A stretch of DNA of 64,000 nt from assembly GCF_042652645.1 (NCBI RefSeq), contig NZ_JBHSGU010000002.1:1240001-1304000 (forward strand), written 5' to 3'. A program made the translations under genes and the position numbers. The stretch comes from Glaciecola siphonariae (GTDB taxonomy: Bacteria > Pseudomonadota > Gammaproteobacteria > Enterobacterales > Alteromonadaceae). The stretch's first letter is position 1; each line of letters opens with the position of its first letter. Below are positions 9,067 through 17,484 of the stretch, piece by piece. The notes beneath the pieces were generated by a model, which saw nothing but the letters and a program-made list of their open reading frames with translations, did not search any database and had not been told where the DNA came from.

Positions 9067-9660
9067 CTAACTTTTATGCCACACTAACAAATGATTGTTC
9101 GCAGGCATATCTACTATTTTATGCAGGCTTAGTTTGGGCGCCCATGCGCGTAGTTCGTCAATATCTCGATAGCCTCCCCGCCCGCTTGCGATAAGTTTTT
9201 CGTGAAAGTCGATATTGCTCTGACTGTTAAATTTACCTTGCTGAGTGAAGGGACCGTACTGGCAAAACACTCCCCCGCTGGGCAAACGCTCATTAATGCG
9301 GGCCATTAAGAACTCAACCTCGTTTTTTTGCATAATATGTGCGGTATTAGCACTGAAAAAACCATCGAAGCTGCGATCAGGAATATCATCAATCGGAAGC
9401 CGTAAACTAATCGGTGGAAGTAAGTTCTCAGAGGGATAGCGCGCCATCCAATAGCGTATACCTTCATGATAGTCATCTTGATCGGCAGTTTGCCAGCGAA
9501 TATGTGGCAAGTGCTTTGCAAAATGCACCGCATGTTGCCCGGTACCGGAGCCAATCTCCAAAACATGAGATAGTTTAGCAAAAGCAAGTGTTAGCTCTTC
9601 TAATATATAGCCTTTATTATTTTCACAGGCCTGACTGAAAGGGATTTCATCTTCATTCAT
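9067..9660 (-). CDS. DUF938 family SAM-dependent methyltransferase-like protein
   Basis: 197-residue protein of the DUF938 group (related to METTL26). It has a class-I SAM-binding motif, VLEIGSGTGQHAVHFA near residue 35-50, an acidic QTADQDDYH after the second strand, FFSANTAHIM as motif IV, and QYGPFTQQGKFNSQSN typical of this family. Substrate unknown. The gene starts 34 bases after metH's second ORF ends and may share its transcript. Confidence 0.85.
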   Translation of the reverse strand: MNEDEIPFSQACENNKGYILEELTLAFAKLSHVLEIGSGTGQHAVHFAKHLPHIRWQTADQDDYHEGIRYWMARYPSENLLPPISLRLPIDDIPDRSFDGFFSANTAHIMQKNEVEFLMARINERLPSGGVFCQYGPFTQQGKFNSQSNIDFHEKLIASGRGGYRDIDELRAWAPKLSLHKIVDMPANNHLLVWHKS

Positions 9661-9693
9661 TAAAACATTCGCCTTTATGTTAGCCCTTAGCCC

Positions 9694-12321
9694 TTAATCT
9701 TGCAGGTTAGGCATCAGCCACTTTTCAGCTTCTTCAATAGACCAGTTTTTGCGCGCAGCATAGTCTTCTAACTGATCGCGCTGAATTTTTGCAACAGCAA
9801 AATAACGTGAATCCGGATGAGCAAAATACCAGCCCGACACAGCGGCTCCTGGCCACATAGCATAAGACTCAGTGAGTTTCATACCAATACTATTTTCTAC
9901 GTCTAGCAAGTCCCAGATGAGCTGTTTTTCGGTGTGTTCAGGGCACGCTGCATAACCTGGCGCAGGGCGTATACCCTGATATTTCTCGCCAATTAATGCG
10001 TTATTATCAAGTTTTTCATCTTTAGCGTAACCCCACAGCTCTTTACGCACTCGCTCATGTAGGTATTCAGCAAATGCCTCGGCCAGGCGGTCGGCTATGG
10101 CTTTGCTCATAATAGAATTGTAATCGTCACCATCGGCTTCGTATGCTTTCGCTAGCTCATCTTCGCCAATGCCGGCGGTAACGGCAAATGCGCCGATATA
10201 GTCATGGCCGTTCACCCCCTCAGGCATTACATAATCACTCAAGCAATAGTTAAAGCCCTTGGGTTTTTCTGTTTGCTGGCGACAGTGATGAGACACGCCC
10301 AACAAAGCCTCTCCGTCTTTTGGAGAGTACACCTTAATATCTTCATTATGGCTATTAGCCGGAAATATCCCCACACGACCTTTGGCCTGTAACTTGTTGT
10401 GCCTAATGATGTCGTCGAGCATTTTATTGGCATCATGAAAAAGACTGGTGGCCTCTTCACCTACTACCTCGTCATTTAATATGCGGGGGTATTTGCCAGC
10501 CAGTGACCATGTTAGAAAAAACGGCGTCCAATCGATATATGGACGCAAGGTATTTAAATCGACCGATATGGTTTTTACCCCGATAAAATTGGGCTTTGGC
10601 ACGTCGTAGTTTTGCCAATCGCAAGTGAAGCGATTTTCCCGTGCCTGCGCAAAACTTATGGCACGAGTACGCGGCTTTTTACGAGCATGCTGTTGACGCA
10701 CAACTTCATATTCTGCACTGATTTGTTTGGCGTATTCACCTCGGTGCTCTTTTGATATTAGCTTCTGACACACACCCACGGCGCGGCTTGCATTAGGTAC
10801 ATACACCACCGGATGCTCATAATTTTGCTCAATTTTAACCGCGGTATGGGCTTTTGAGGTAGTCGCGCCACCTATTAATAAAGGTAAGTCGAGCCCTAAG
10901 CGCTGCATTTCTTTTGCAACGTTAACCATTTCGTCGAGCGAGGGCGTTATAAGGCCAGATAAACCTATCATATCGGCCTTCTCATCAATCGCGGTTTGAA
11001 TAATTTTAGCCGCCGGTACCATAACCCCTAAATCAACCACTTCAAAGTTATTGCACTGCAGCACCACGCCTACGATGTTTTTGCCAATGTCATGCACATC
11101 GCCCTTCACAGTGGCCATGATAATTTTGCCATTAGACTGATTTTCGCCAGACTTTTCAGCCTCAATGTAGGGCTGTAAATGCGCTACTGCTTTTTTCATT
11201 ACGCGGGCAGATTTAACTACCTGAGGCAAAAACATTTTGCCCTCGCCAAACAAATCACCTACTACGTTCATGCCGTCCATTAAAGGCCCTTCAATCACAT
11301 GCAAAGGGCGTTCAGCGGCAAGTCTAGCCTCTTCCGTATCTTCAATAATGTATTCGGTGATGCCCTTCACTAGTGCATGTTCAAGGCGTTTATTCACGTT
11401 TTGCTCGCGCCAGCTCAAATCTTCTACGGCCGCGGCTTTGCCGTCACCTTGATATTTGGGCGCAAGTTCAAGGAGGCGATCGGTGGCTTGGTTATTGCGG
11501 TTTAAAATTACGTCTTCGACGGCGTCTTTTAGCTCAGGCGGAATCTCATCGTACACTTCAAGCTGCCCGGCATTAACAATGCCCATGTCCATGCCCGCTC
11601 GAATTGCGTGATACAAAAATACCGAATGCATGGCCTCGCGCACCGGATTGTTGCCCCTAAACGAAAATGAGATGTTCGATAAGCCTCCCGACACGTGGCA
11701 GTGAGGAAGTTCACGACGGATTTGACGGGTTGCTTCAATAAAATCAACGGCGTAGTTGTTATGTTCTTCAATACCCGTGGCAACCGCAAAAATATTGGGG
11801 TCGAATATGATGTCTTCTGGCGGAAAATCTAGCTCTTTTAGCAGCAAATCGTAGCTACGCTTACAAATTTCAAATTTGCGCGCTTGCGTATCTGCTTGGC
11901 CTTTCTCATCAAAAGCCATAACGACTGTTGCCGCGCCGTAGCGCTTGATTTTTTTTGCCTGAGCAAGAAAGCTCTCCTCGCCTTCTTTTAAACTGATTGA
12001 GTTTACAATGGCTTTGCCCTGTACGCATTTGAGGCCCGCTTCAATCACCGTCCATTTAGACGAATCAATCATAATCGGCACTCGAGAAATGTCAGGCTCT
12101 GAGGCAATTAGGTTTAAAAAGCGCACCATTGCCGCTTCTGAATCCAACATGGCTTCATCCATGTTGATGTCAATAACCTGCGCGCCATTTTCAACCTGCT
12201 GGCGGGCAACATCTAGCGCGGCCTCATAGTCCTCAGACATGATCAGGCGCTTAAACATGGCCGAACCGGTCACATTCGTCCGTTCGCCTACGTTAACAAA
12301 GGTAGAAAATTGTGATGACAC
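9694..12321 (-). CDS. metH: Methionine synthase, pterin/B12/activation part (split MetH)
   Basis: Cobalamin-dependent methionine synthase without the homocysteine domain, which is a separate ORF upstream. In order: 5-methyltetrahydrofolate-binding barrel (FVNVGERTNVTG at residue 8, GAQVIDINMDEAML), the helical cap and cobalamin-binding domain (GDVHDIGKN, axial ligand H410), and the SAM-dependent reactivation domain (about 560-875, with ESYAMWPGAAVSGWYF). The frame opens with TTG at 12366, but GTG at 12321 is preceded by AAGAGAG at good spacing and gives a product starting right at the pterin domain (875 residues). Together both ORFs equal E. coli MetH (about 1,227 residues). Confidence 0.93.
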   Translation of the reverse strand: MSSQFSTFVNVGERTNVTGSAMFKRLIMSEDYEAALDVARQQVENGAQVIDINMDEAMLDSEAAMVRFLNLIASEPDISRVPIMIDSSKWTVIEAGLKCVQGKAIVNSISLKEGEESFLAQAKKIKRYGAATVVMAFDEKGQADTQARKFEICKRSYDLLLKELDFPPEDIIFDPNIFAVATGIEEHNNYAVDFIEATRQIRRELPHCHVSGGLSNISFSFRGNNPVREAMHSVFLYHAIRAGMDMGIVNAGQLEVYDEIPPELKDAVEDVILNRNNQATDRLLELAPKYQGDGKAAAVEDLSWREQNVNKRLEHALVKGITEYIIEDTEEARLAAERPLHVIEGPLMDGMNVVGDLFGEGKMFLPQVVKSARVMKKAVAHLQPYIEAEKSGENQSNGKIIMATVKGDVHDIGKNIVGVVLQCNNFEVVDLGVMVPAAKIIQTAIDEKADMIGLSGLITPSLDEMVNVAKEMQRLGLDLPLLIGGATTSKAHTAVKIEQNYEHPVVYVPNASRAVGVCQKLISKEHRGEYAKQISAEYEVVRQQHARKKPRTRAISFAQARENRFTCDWQNYDVPKPNFIGVKTISVDLNTLRPYIDWTPFFLTWSLAGKYPRILNDEVVGEEATSLFHDANKMLDDIIRHNKLQAKGRVGIFPANSHNEDIKVYSPKDGEALLGVSHHCRQQTEKPKGFNYCLSDYVMPEGVNGHDYIGAFAVTAGIGEDELAKAYEADGDDYNSIMSKAIADRLAEAFAEYLHERVRKELWGYAKDEKLDNNALIGEKYQGIRPAPGYAACPEHTEKQLIWDLLDVENSIGMKLTESYAMWPGAAVSGWYFAHPDSRYFAVAKIQRDQLEDYAARKNWSIEEAEKWLMPNLQD

Positions 12322-12366
12322 GTAACTGCTCTCTTGTTGTATTGCAAATGTGTTGCAAAAGCCCAA

Positions 12367-12429
12367 TTAAACGCAATATTGCCTAATCGAGCCGATAAAA
12401 TTCAAATTTTTCTCGGGCTAAGCGTATTA
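12367..12429 (-). other. Gap between the two methionine synthase ORFs with three in-frame stops
   Basis: The two ORFs are in the same reading frame (starts 1,158 bases apart). Between them I read three stops in that frame: TAA at 12427-12429, TAG at 12418-12420 and TAA at 12367-12369. An imperfect hairpin (AGCCC near 12415-12420 with GGCT near 12390-12394, with an inner AAAATT/AATTTT) lies between them. The separation falls in the linker that joins the homocysteine and folate domains in E. coli MetH. Confidence 0.85.
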
Positions 12430-13479
12430 ATGAATGAAAGGCTCTAAACCCGACAGCCTTAGCTTAACCTCCACCTCCGGAATACTTCGCGGTTTTGCCT
12501 TTGATACCGCATCACTTATCGCTTTTATATGCGCTGGCGTACTGCCACAGCACCCACCCACAATATTGACCAAACCAGAGTTGGCCCACTCCTGAATGTG
12601 CTCAGCCATTTCGTCAGCTTCCATATCATATTCACCAAACTCATTTGGCAGACCGGCGTTTGGATGGGCCGATACCAAGCATTCGCTCACGCGCGACAAT
12701 TCAGCAACATACTGACGCAGTAAGTCGGGACCTAGCGCGCAGTTCAAACCAAATGAAAGTGGATTTACATGACGTAGAGAATGATAAAAAGCCTCGGTGG
12801 TTTGTCCTGAAAGCGTACGCCCTGATGCATCTGTAATAGTGCCTGAAATCATTACCGGCAATGTAATTGCGAGTTCTTCAAACACTTCGTCTACCGCAAA
12901 GGCCGCCGCTTTTGCGTTCAGTGTATCGAATATTGTTTCGAGCATAATGATATCGACTTTGCCGGCAATCAAGGCCTTAGTGGCCTGCTTATAGGTGAGC
13001 ACAAGTTCATCAAAGCTTACGTTGCGTTTTCCGGGGTCGTTTACGTCAGGAGAGATAGAAGCAGTGCGGCTTGTTGGACCTAATACGCCAGCTACAAAAC
13101 GGGGTTTGTCGGGTGTTTCTATGCTCACCTCATCGGCTGCTTCGCGTGCGAGTTTGGCTGCCGCTAGATTTATTTGCTCAACATGGTCTTGCATGTCGTA
13201 GTCGGCCATGGAGATGGCGGTTGCATTAAAAGTGTTAGTTTCAATAATGTCGGCGCCGGCGCGTAAGTAGGCCAAATGAATGTCTTTTATAAGCTTTGAC
13301 TGCGTGATTGCAAGTAAGTCGTTGTTGCCCTTTACATCGCAATGCCAGTCTTTAAATTGCTCGCCCCTGTAGTCAGCCTCTTCAAGCTTATGTTCTTGAA
13401 TCATAGTGCCCATGGCGCCATCTAGCAGCAATACGCGCTTGGCGGCAAGTTCACGAATTTTATTGGCGGTTGTGGTCAC
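12427..13479 (-). CDS. metH: Methionine synthase, homocysteine S-methyltransferase part (split MetH)
   Basis: 350-residue homocysteine-binding barrel. It carries the three zinc-ligand cysteines C247 (GLNCALGPD) and C310-C311 (VGGCCGSTP) at the same numbers as in E. coli MetH, plus LLDGAMGTMIQ at residues 18-27. It ends with LRLSGLEPF, the sequence that in E. coli MetH leads into the folate domain, then stops. GTG start at 13479 with AGGA 8 bases before it. No damage is visible, so it should work in trans with the downstream ORF (inference). Confidence 0.93.
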   Translation of the reverse strand: MTTTANKIRELAAKRVLLLDGAMGTMIQEHKLEEADYRGEQFKDWHCDVKGNNDLLAITQSKLIKDIHLAYLRAGADIIETNTFNATAISMADYDMQDHVEQINLAAAKLAREAADEVSIETPDKPRFVAGVLGPTSRTASISPDVNDPGKRNVSFDELVLTYKQATKALIAGKVDIIMLETIFDTLNAKAAAFAVDEVFEELAITLPVMISGTITDASGRTLSGQTTEAFYHSLRHVNPLSFGLNCALGPDLLRQYVAELSRVSECLVSAHPNAGLPNEFGEYDMEADEMAEHIQEWANSGLVNIVGGCCGSTPAHIKAISDAVSKAKPRSIPEVEVKLRLSGLEPFIH

Positions 13480-13511
13480 TGCATAATCCTGTCAATCGAG
13501 GGGGGTTAATC

Positions 13512-13568
13512 TTACTTGCGCTACGTTAACTTGCGCTGCTTTATCTGCGTTGTTTACCTGCGCTATTC
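13512..13568. repeat. Four imperfect 13-15-bp direct repeats upstream of metH
   Basis: Units beginning at 13512, 13526, 13541 and 13554 share the pattern TTAnCTGCGCTnn (second unit TTAACTTGCGCTGCT, fourth TTACCTGCGCTATTC). They lie 33-90 bases before the GTG of the first metH ORF. They do not resemble MetJ boxes. Could be a protein-binding array or drifted repeat DNA; function unknown. Confidence 0.45.
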
Positions 13569-13591
13569 TATATTGCACGCACACGCCTAAT

Positions 13592-14515
13592 TTAATCGTT
13601 TTTTATGTCATTTAGATCAAATGGCGTTGTCTGATACACGTAGTAATTGAGCCAGTTTGTAAAAAACAAATTACCATGAGACTTCCATCTCATCATAACA
13701 TCTTGTTGCGGGTCGTCGCCTTTGTAATAGTTATTAGGTATATCAGGAGACAAGCCCGCCTCTAGGTCACGTTGATACTCTTGGTCAAGCGTGTTTGGGT
13801 CGTATTCAGGATGGCCCGTGACGTATACCAAACGTTTGTCTTGCGTAGCCGCGATGTAAACACCTGCGTCATCAGACTGCGCCAACACCTCTAAGCCAGG
13901 CACTTTTTCATAATCGGCAGCGGGAATTTCGCCCACTCGCGAATGCGGCGCCCAAAAGTAAGGGTCAAAACCGCGCATCAATTCGTTTTTTTCATCTAAG
14001 ACTTTATGTTCAAACACACCAGATAATTTTGCGCTGCGTAATACACGCTCCACCCCATAGTAATGATACATCGCGGCATGCGCTGCCCAGCATAAAAAGA
14101 TGGTGGACTGCACATTACGTTTACTCCAGTCCATCAGCGTGGTCATTGTGTCCCAGTACTTTACATCTTCGTATTCAATGTTGCCCAAAGGCGCACCAGT
14201 AATTATGAGTCCGTCGTACTTTTTATCTTTTACTTCGTTAAAAGAGTGGTAAAAAGCATTCATATGCGAAGCTGGGGTGTTTTTAGGCGCGGTTTCATCG
14301 ATACGAATCAAGTCTATATTTATTTGTAAGGGCGTATTGGAGAGCAACCTGAGTATTTGCAGTTCGGTTTCAATTTTGTTGGGCATCAAATTTAAAATAC
14401 CCACATTTAACGGGCGGATGTTTTGCTTAAGCGCGCGCTCGTTATCCATCGCGAAAATGTTTTCGGCAGATAGCCCCTCAAGCGCGGGAAGTTCAGCAGG
14501 TATTTTTATTGGCAT
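13592..14515 (-). CDS. metA: Homoserine O-succinyltransferase
   Basis: First committed step of methionine synthesis: transfers succinyl from succinyl-CoA to homoserine. 307 residues, glutamine-amidotransferase-like fold, with catalytic C142 (FLCWAAH), H235 and E237 (VTGHPEYDP) at the E. coli positions. Residue 111 is Gly (GAPLG); in studied MetA proteins Gly here goes with succinyl-CoA and Glu with acetyl-CoA. The start MPIKIPAELPA is typical. Three met boxes and a TTGACA promoter lie upstream, so MetJ repression is likely. The metH ORFs follow on the same strand. Confidence 0.96.
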   Translation of the reverse strand: MPIKIPAELPALEGLSAENIFAMDNERALKQNIRPLNVGILNLMPNKIETELQILRLLSNTPLQINIDLIRIDETAPKNTPASHMNAFYHSFNEVKDKKYDGLIITGAPLGNIEYEDVKYWDTMTTLMDWSKRNVQSTIFLCWAAHAAMYHYYGVERVLRSAKLSGVFEHKVLDEKNELMRGFDPYFWAPHSRVGEIPAADYEKVPGLEVLAQSDDAGVYIAATQDKRLVYVTGHPEYDPNTLDQEYQRDLEAGLSPDIPNNYYKGDDPQQDVMMRWKSHGNLFFTNWLNYYVYQTTPFDLNDIKND

Positions 14516-14549
14516 GGCCAGTGATAAACCGTGTGATTAAACATACGGC

Positions 14550-14578
14550 TATTTTGGCTCAATGGTATAGAATGTCAA
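14550..14578 (-). promoter_or_regulatory. Probable metA promoter
   Basis: Minus-strand TTGACA (14573-14578), a perfect -35, with AAAATA (14550-14555) 17 bases downstream. About 35 bases before the metA start and directly adjoining the met boxes. Confidence 0.6.
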
Positions 14579-14582
14579 GAAT

Positions 14583-14606
14583 AAACGTCTAGACGTCTAA
14601 ACGTTT
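14583..14606. promoter_or_regulatory. Three tandem MetJ operator boxes
   Basis: Three adjacent 8-bp units: AAACGTCT (14583-14590), AGACGTCT (14591-14598) and AAACGTTT (14599-14606). The middle one is the exact MetJ consensus; the flanking ones match 7 and 6 of 8. MetJ binds as cooperative dimers on tandem boxes, so this is a textbook operator. It sits 4 bases upstream of the metA -35. metJ itself is not in the window. Confidence 0.88.
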
Positions 14607-14645
14607 ATTCAGAAGCAGCATGGACAGCCGCCAAAGTTAATAAAT

Positions 14646-14882
14646 TTATTTGCTTGCAAGTGCCGATTGCAGTATCTGAGCGTGCTCGGCTAAATCATGA
14701 CCTAAATCAGTTAAATAGCCGCCGTCTGCTTGCTGCACTATGCCCTTTTCGTACAAACGTTGGGCTGCCCCGATTACTTCTGGTGCAGCATCTTTATGCA
14801 CTTTAAGCCCCTGCATCAGGCTTTTATTGGGAAACTTTAAAATCAGGTTTAACTCTGCAAGCATATTTGAATCGAACGACAT
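14646..14882 (-). CDS. TIGR02647 family small protein
   Basis: 78-residue conserved protein of unknown function; I recognise the family from GLKVHKDA, VIGAAQRLYEKGIV and GGYLTDLGHDLAEHAQ, which look like a small winged-helix-like fold. It lies upstream of metA and the met boxes on the same strand, with about 130 bases between. No signal peptide or membrane segment. No role can be given. Confidence 0.8.
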   Translation of the reverse strand: MSFDSNMLAELNLILKFPNKSLMQGLKVHKDAAPEVIGAAQRLYEKGIVQQADGGYLTDLGHDLAEHAQILQSALASK

Positions 14883-15098
14883 CGAATACCTCTTTTTGAA
14901 TTGGGTTAGTCATGGCTAAGTGCTGTTTGCATCATTGGCTATAATTGAGATTGAGTCAAATCATTCGCGGCGTATTTAAATCAATTGCTTGCGCTGGGGC
15001 AACTCTGTTAGTTGTCTCACAAGCCTTCCACGTACGATGTTCATGCACTCACGCAGAAAACAAGCATCGAAATTGCCTTATTATGGGGATTTCCAAAT
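14883..15098. other. Intergenic region, nothing recognised
   Basis: 216 bases between a small conserved gene and a GNAT gene. I checked for integron attC arms, terminators and tRNA-like sequence and saw none. Confidence 0.4.
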
Positions 15099-15554
15099 TC
15101 AGAGATCGCGGCTCATAAAGTGGCTGTTAGGATCTAGTTTGTAGTCACTAAATGGACCACAGTCTGCGAAACCAAATTTTTTATAGAGGGTACGGGCCGG
15201 CAGAAAATATTTCTGAGTGCCGGTCTCTAGACTAATTTTTTGATACCCCTGTTGTTTTGCGAAGCTTAATAAAAAAATAAGTAATTCTGATGCAACCCCC
15301 TGCCCTCTAAAATGATGAGATGTTCGCATTGATTTAATCTCTGCGTTTTGAGAGTCAAGATTTTTGATGGCAACACAGCCAGCAATAGTGCCGTTTATCC
15401 ATGCGCTAAAGAAAGTTATGTTAGACGAATTAAGCGCTTGAACGTTTAACGCGTGAACACTTTCAGGCGGGGACGTTGCGTACATATCTGCCAGGTGTTC
15501 TTCCAGTAACATGATGACTTCGCCGTCATCTAAATTGTCCCTTTTTATTTCCAT
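15099..15554 (-). CDS. GNAT family N-acetyltransferase
   Basis: 151-residue acetyl-CoA-dependent acyltransferase. Motif A is SMRTSHHFRGQGVASELLIFLL (about 75-95), containing the R/QxxGxG/A pyrophosphate loop (RGQGVA); motif B is near LYKKFGFADCGPF at 130. Similar to short PaiA/YjdJ-type acetyltransferases with small or protein substrates; the substrate cannot be told. Stands alone among small accessory genes. Confidence 0.88.
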   Translation of the reverse strand: MEIKRDNLDDGEVIMLLEEHLADMYATSPPESVHALNVQALNSSNITFFSAWINGTIAGCVAIKNLDSQNAEIKSMRTSHHFRGQGVASELLIFLLSFAKQQGYQKISLETGTQKYFLPARTLYKKFGFADCGPFSDYKLDPNSHFMSRDL

Positions 15555-15634
15555 CTCAAAATTTCCTTAAGATATTTATGGCCATTACTTAATTTGAAAA
15601 TTCGCTGTTCAGTTTTATCCGCTTTACACTTTTG

Positions 15635-16048
15635 TTATTCATCAATTATCTCTGAAGCTAATAATTCAGTAATCGAAAACGATTTCCAGTTTGAGCACAG
15701 ACTCAAACTTTTCCCATTAATATCGTTATATCCATAAGAGCCAATAATATGGGCTTTCTGGAACATATCTCTAGCAATCTTTAGATCAGCCTGATAGTAG
15801 TCCTGCAATGATGTGTCAACAAAAGTATTTAGCTCTACCGATAATTTATTTGGTAAATGCAGAGTAAGACTGTCCAAATACATCGGACTTTGCGCTTTGT
15901 CACTTATAGGAAAAAATATTCTTAGCTCCACCAAGGTTTGGTTCTCAGCCACTTCTATAACGAATGGTTTAAAGTCAACCGAAGCCTCACCGGAGCAAGC
16001 ATATGACTCAAAGGCACTCAGAAAACACATAACTATAAATAATCTCAA
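15635..16048 (-). CDS. Hypothetical secreted protein
   Basis: 137 residues, not recognised. The first 17 residues form a signal peptide (MRLFIVMCFLSAFESYA), followed by C18, which could be a lipobox-like cysteine but lacks a good lipobox. The rest looks like a small beta-rich domain with a second Cys near residue 117, perhaps a disulphide. The start is TTG at 16048, 6 bases after AAGGA; an internal ATG would remove most of the signal. Flanked by GNAT and VOC genes. Confidence 0.55.
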   Translation of the reverse strand: MRLFIVMCFLSAFESYACSGEASVDFKPFVIEVAENQTLVELRIFFPISDKAQSPMYLDSLTLHLPNKLSVELNTFVDTSLQDYYQADLKIARDMFQKAHIIGSYGYNDINGKSLSLCSNWKSFSITELLASEIIDE

Positions 16049-16241
16049 TGATCTTCCTTAGATTTGTAGAGCCTATGCAAGCCGTCAGCTCTAATGGTTA
16101 GAGTCAGCAAAAACTGAGAAACTAGCCAAATTGGTGTATGAACCTAGTTGACTACCACACGGACGCGGTTTGAGGCTAATTGGTATTTGTGCATAATAAC
16201 CGCGCAGTTTAATTCGGTGTTAATAATCTCAGGAAATGACA

Positions 16242-16586
16242 ATGAATGTAATAGATATAAAATCATTTGTTCCGAGCAAGGACTATGAGATATCAAGATC
16301 TTTCTATTCGGAAATCGGATTTAGCGGGGAACGGGTAAGCGATGACCTTACGCTTTTTGAAAACGGGGATTGCCTGCTCTTTCTCCAGCGCTTCTACAAT
16401 GAAGAATTGGCCAAAAATTTCATGCTGCAAATTTGTGTAGCTGACATTCATGCAGCATTTGAGTTGTGTTCACATTCCAAATACAAAACTAAAATCACCC
16501 CCGTACAGCAAGAATCATGGGGTAAGGTGTTTTATCTGTGGGGGCCAGTTGGTGAGCTGTTGCACATAACGCAATTAGATACCTAA
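16242..16586 (+). CDS. VOC family (glyoxalase/bleomycin-resistance fold) protein
   Basis: 115-codon gene for a small vicinal-oxygen-chelate protein: FVPSKDYEISRSFYSEIGF opens the first beta-alpha-beta-beta-beta unit and GKVFYLWGPVGELLHITQ ends the second. The metal ligands of true glyoxalases are only partly present, so it may be a binding protein. ATG at 16242 is preferred over 16236 because AGGAA lies 6 bases before it. Oriented divergently from the secreted-protein gene. Confidence 0.8.
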   Translation: MNVIDIKSFVPSKDYEISRSFYSEIGFSGERVSDDLTLFENGDCLLFLQRFYNEELAKNFMLQICVADIHAAFELCSHSKYKTKITPVQQESWGKVFYLWGPVGELLHITQLDT

Positions 16587-16675
16587 TGGCAGGTTAGCTT
16601 CGCGAGCTGATATTTCAAGGATGCCCCATTTATCAATATGTATGCATATTTGTTACAAACAGAAACATTATAATT

Positions 16676-16703
16676 TTGACCTATTGCTTAAATCAGGTAA
16701 TGC
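16676..16703 (+). promoter_or_regulatory. Possible promoter of the small membrane-protein gene
   Basis: TTGACC (16676-16681), 16-base spacer, TAATGC (16698-16703), 43 bases before the ATG at 16747. Predicted by eye. Confidence 0.4.
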
Positions 16704-16746
16704 TTGTGGGTGTTCGCTATTGCATTTTTACGATTAAGGAAGGCAT

Positions 16747-16992
16747 ATGGAAGGCACCACATTTGTACTTATGATTTTGTTCTTGTTTGTATTACCCATT
16801 ACGCTGTTTGGCATATTTACCGGGCACAAGCGAGAAATGTTGAAAATGAATGCCAAGTTAGGCAGCTCGGAAGTCACAAATATCAAAAACGAGCTTGAAT
16901 CGGTCAAAACGCGTTTAGAAGTCTTAGAAGCGATTGTCACCGACAAGCAATATCAGCTAAATCAAGACTTGGATGCCTTGAACAACAGTTAA
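16747..16992 (+). CDS. Small membrane protein with coiled coil (PspB-like layout)
   Basis: 81 residues: an N-terminal membrane helix (about 6-26), a short basic segment (GHKREMLKMNAKLG), then a heptad-like coiled coil (NIKNELESVKTRLEVLEAIV) and a polar tail. This is the size and order of the phage-shock protein PspB, but pspA and pspC are not nearby and sequence identity looks low, so I leave it unnamed. Good AAGGAAGG ribosome site 3-7 bases upstream. Confidence 0.65.
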   Translation: MEGTTFVLMILFLFVLPITLFGIFTGHKREMLKMNAKLGSSEVTNIKNELESVKTRLEVLEAIVTDKQYQLNQDLDALNNS

Positions 16993-17011
16993 CGGTATTC
17001 TGCCGGCAAGT

Positions 17012-17389
17012 CTAGTCATCCCCGCGCGTTATTGCTTTCAATTGTGCTGCATCAACGAGCGCAAACTTACGAGTAAACAGCGCTCCACTCTCATCAAAAA
17101 ATAAGAGTTCAGCACTTTGCGCGTCGTAAGTTTTTATTATCTCGTCGGTTTCAGGGTAGCCAGTACGGGCGACTAAAAAGTTTACATCGCCGTCAATTTC
17201 CTCCCTCGCTTTGTTAATCTCGATGGTTTGCTGGTTGCTCACCACTCGGTTTAAATCATAAATAAAGACGACCGACTTTTTGCCATTTCCAATTTTACTT
17301 AAATCGTTATCAATCGACGCTGGCAACGACCAAATAAATGCAGCGATAAACACAGCGATTAGGCTAATGACCACAAGGGCTTTTTTCAT
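17012..17389 (-). CDS. Hypothetical membrane-anchored protein, thioredoxin-like fold possible
   Basis: 125 residues. Residues 5-25 form an uncleaved or cleaved N-terminal helix. The rest alternates strand and helix (KKSVVFIYDLN, GDVNFLVARTG, ELLFFDESGALFTRKFALVD), recalling a thioredoxin-like domain, but there is no CxxC. Not recognised as a known family. It is last in the minus-strand run after the YchJ-like gene, 95 bases downstream. Confidence 0.55.
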   Translation of the reverse strand: MKKALVVISLIAVFIAAFIWSLPASIDNDLSKIGNGKKSVVFIYDLNRVVSNQQTIEINKAREEIDGDVNFLVARTGYPETDEIIKTYDAQSAELLFFDESGALFTRKFALVDAAQLKAITRGDD

Positions 17390-17484
17390 TATTTGGTTTC
17401 CATATTGTTTACGAAGATATGCATGCTCTGATAATTACGGTTTGCTTGGTAATTAGTACCCATTTTGCGTAGTACCAATTTGCG

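Noticed and set aside
9694..13479. metH split as a sequencing frameshift
   Set aside because: Both ORFs are in the same frame and three separate in-frame stops lie between them; a single error cannot explain that.
13480..14645. SAM or cobalamin riboswitch upstream of metA/metH
   Set aside because: The leaders are too short and lack the conserved riboswitch cores; MetJ boxes explain metA control.
14883..17011. Chromosomal integron cassettes
   Set aside because: Small mixed genes suggested it, but no attC-like inverted core sites (GTTRRRY/RYYYAAC) were found and gene orientation is mixed.
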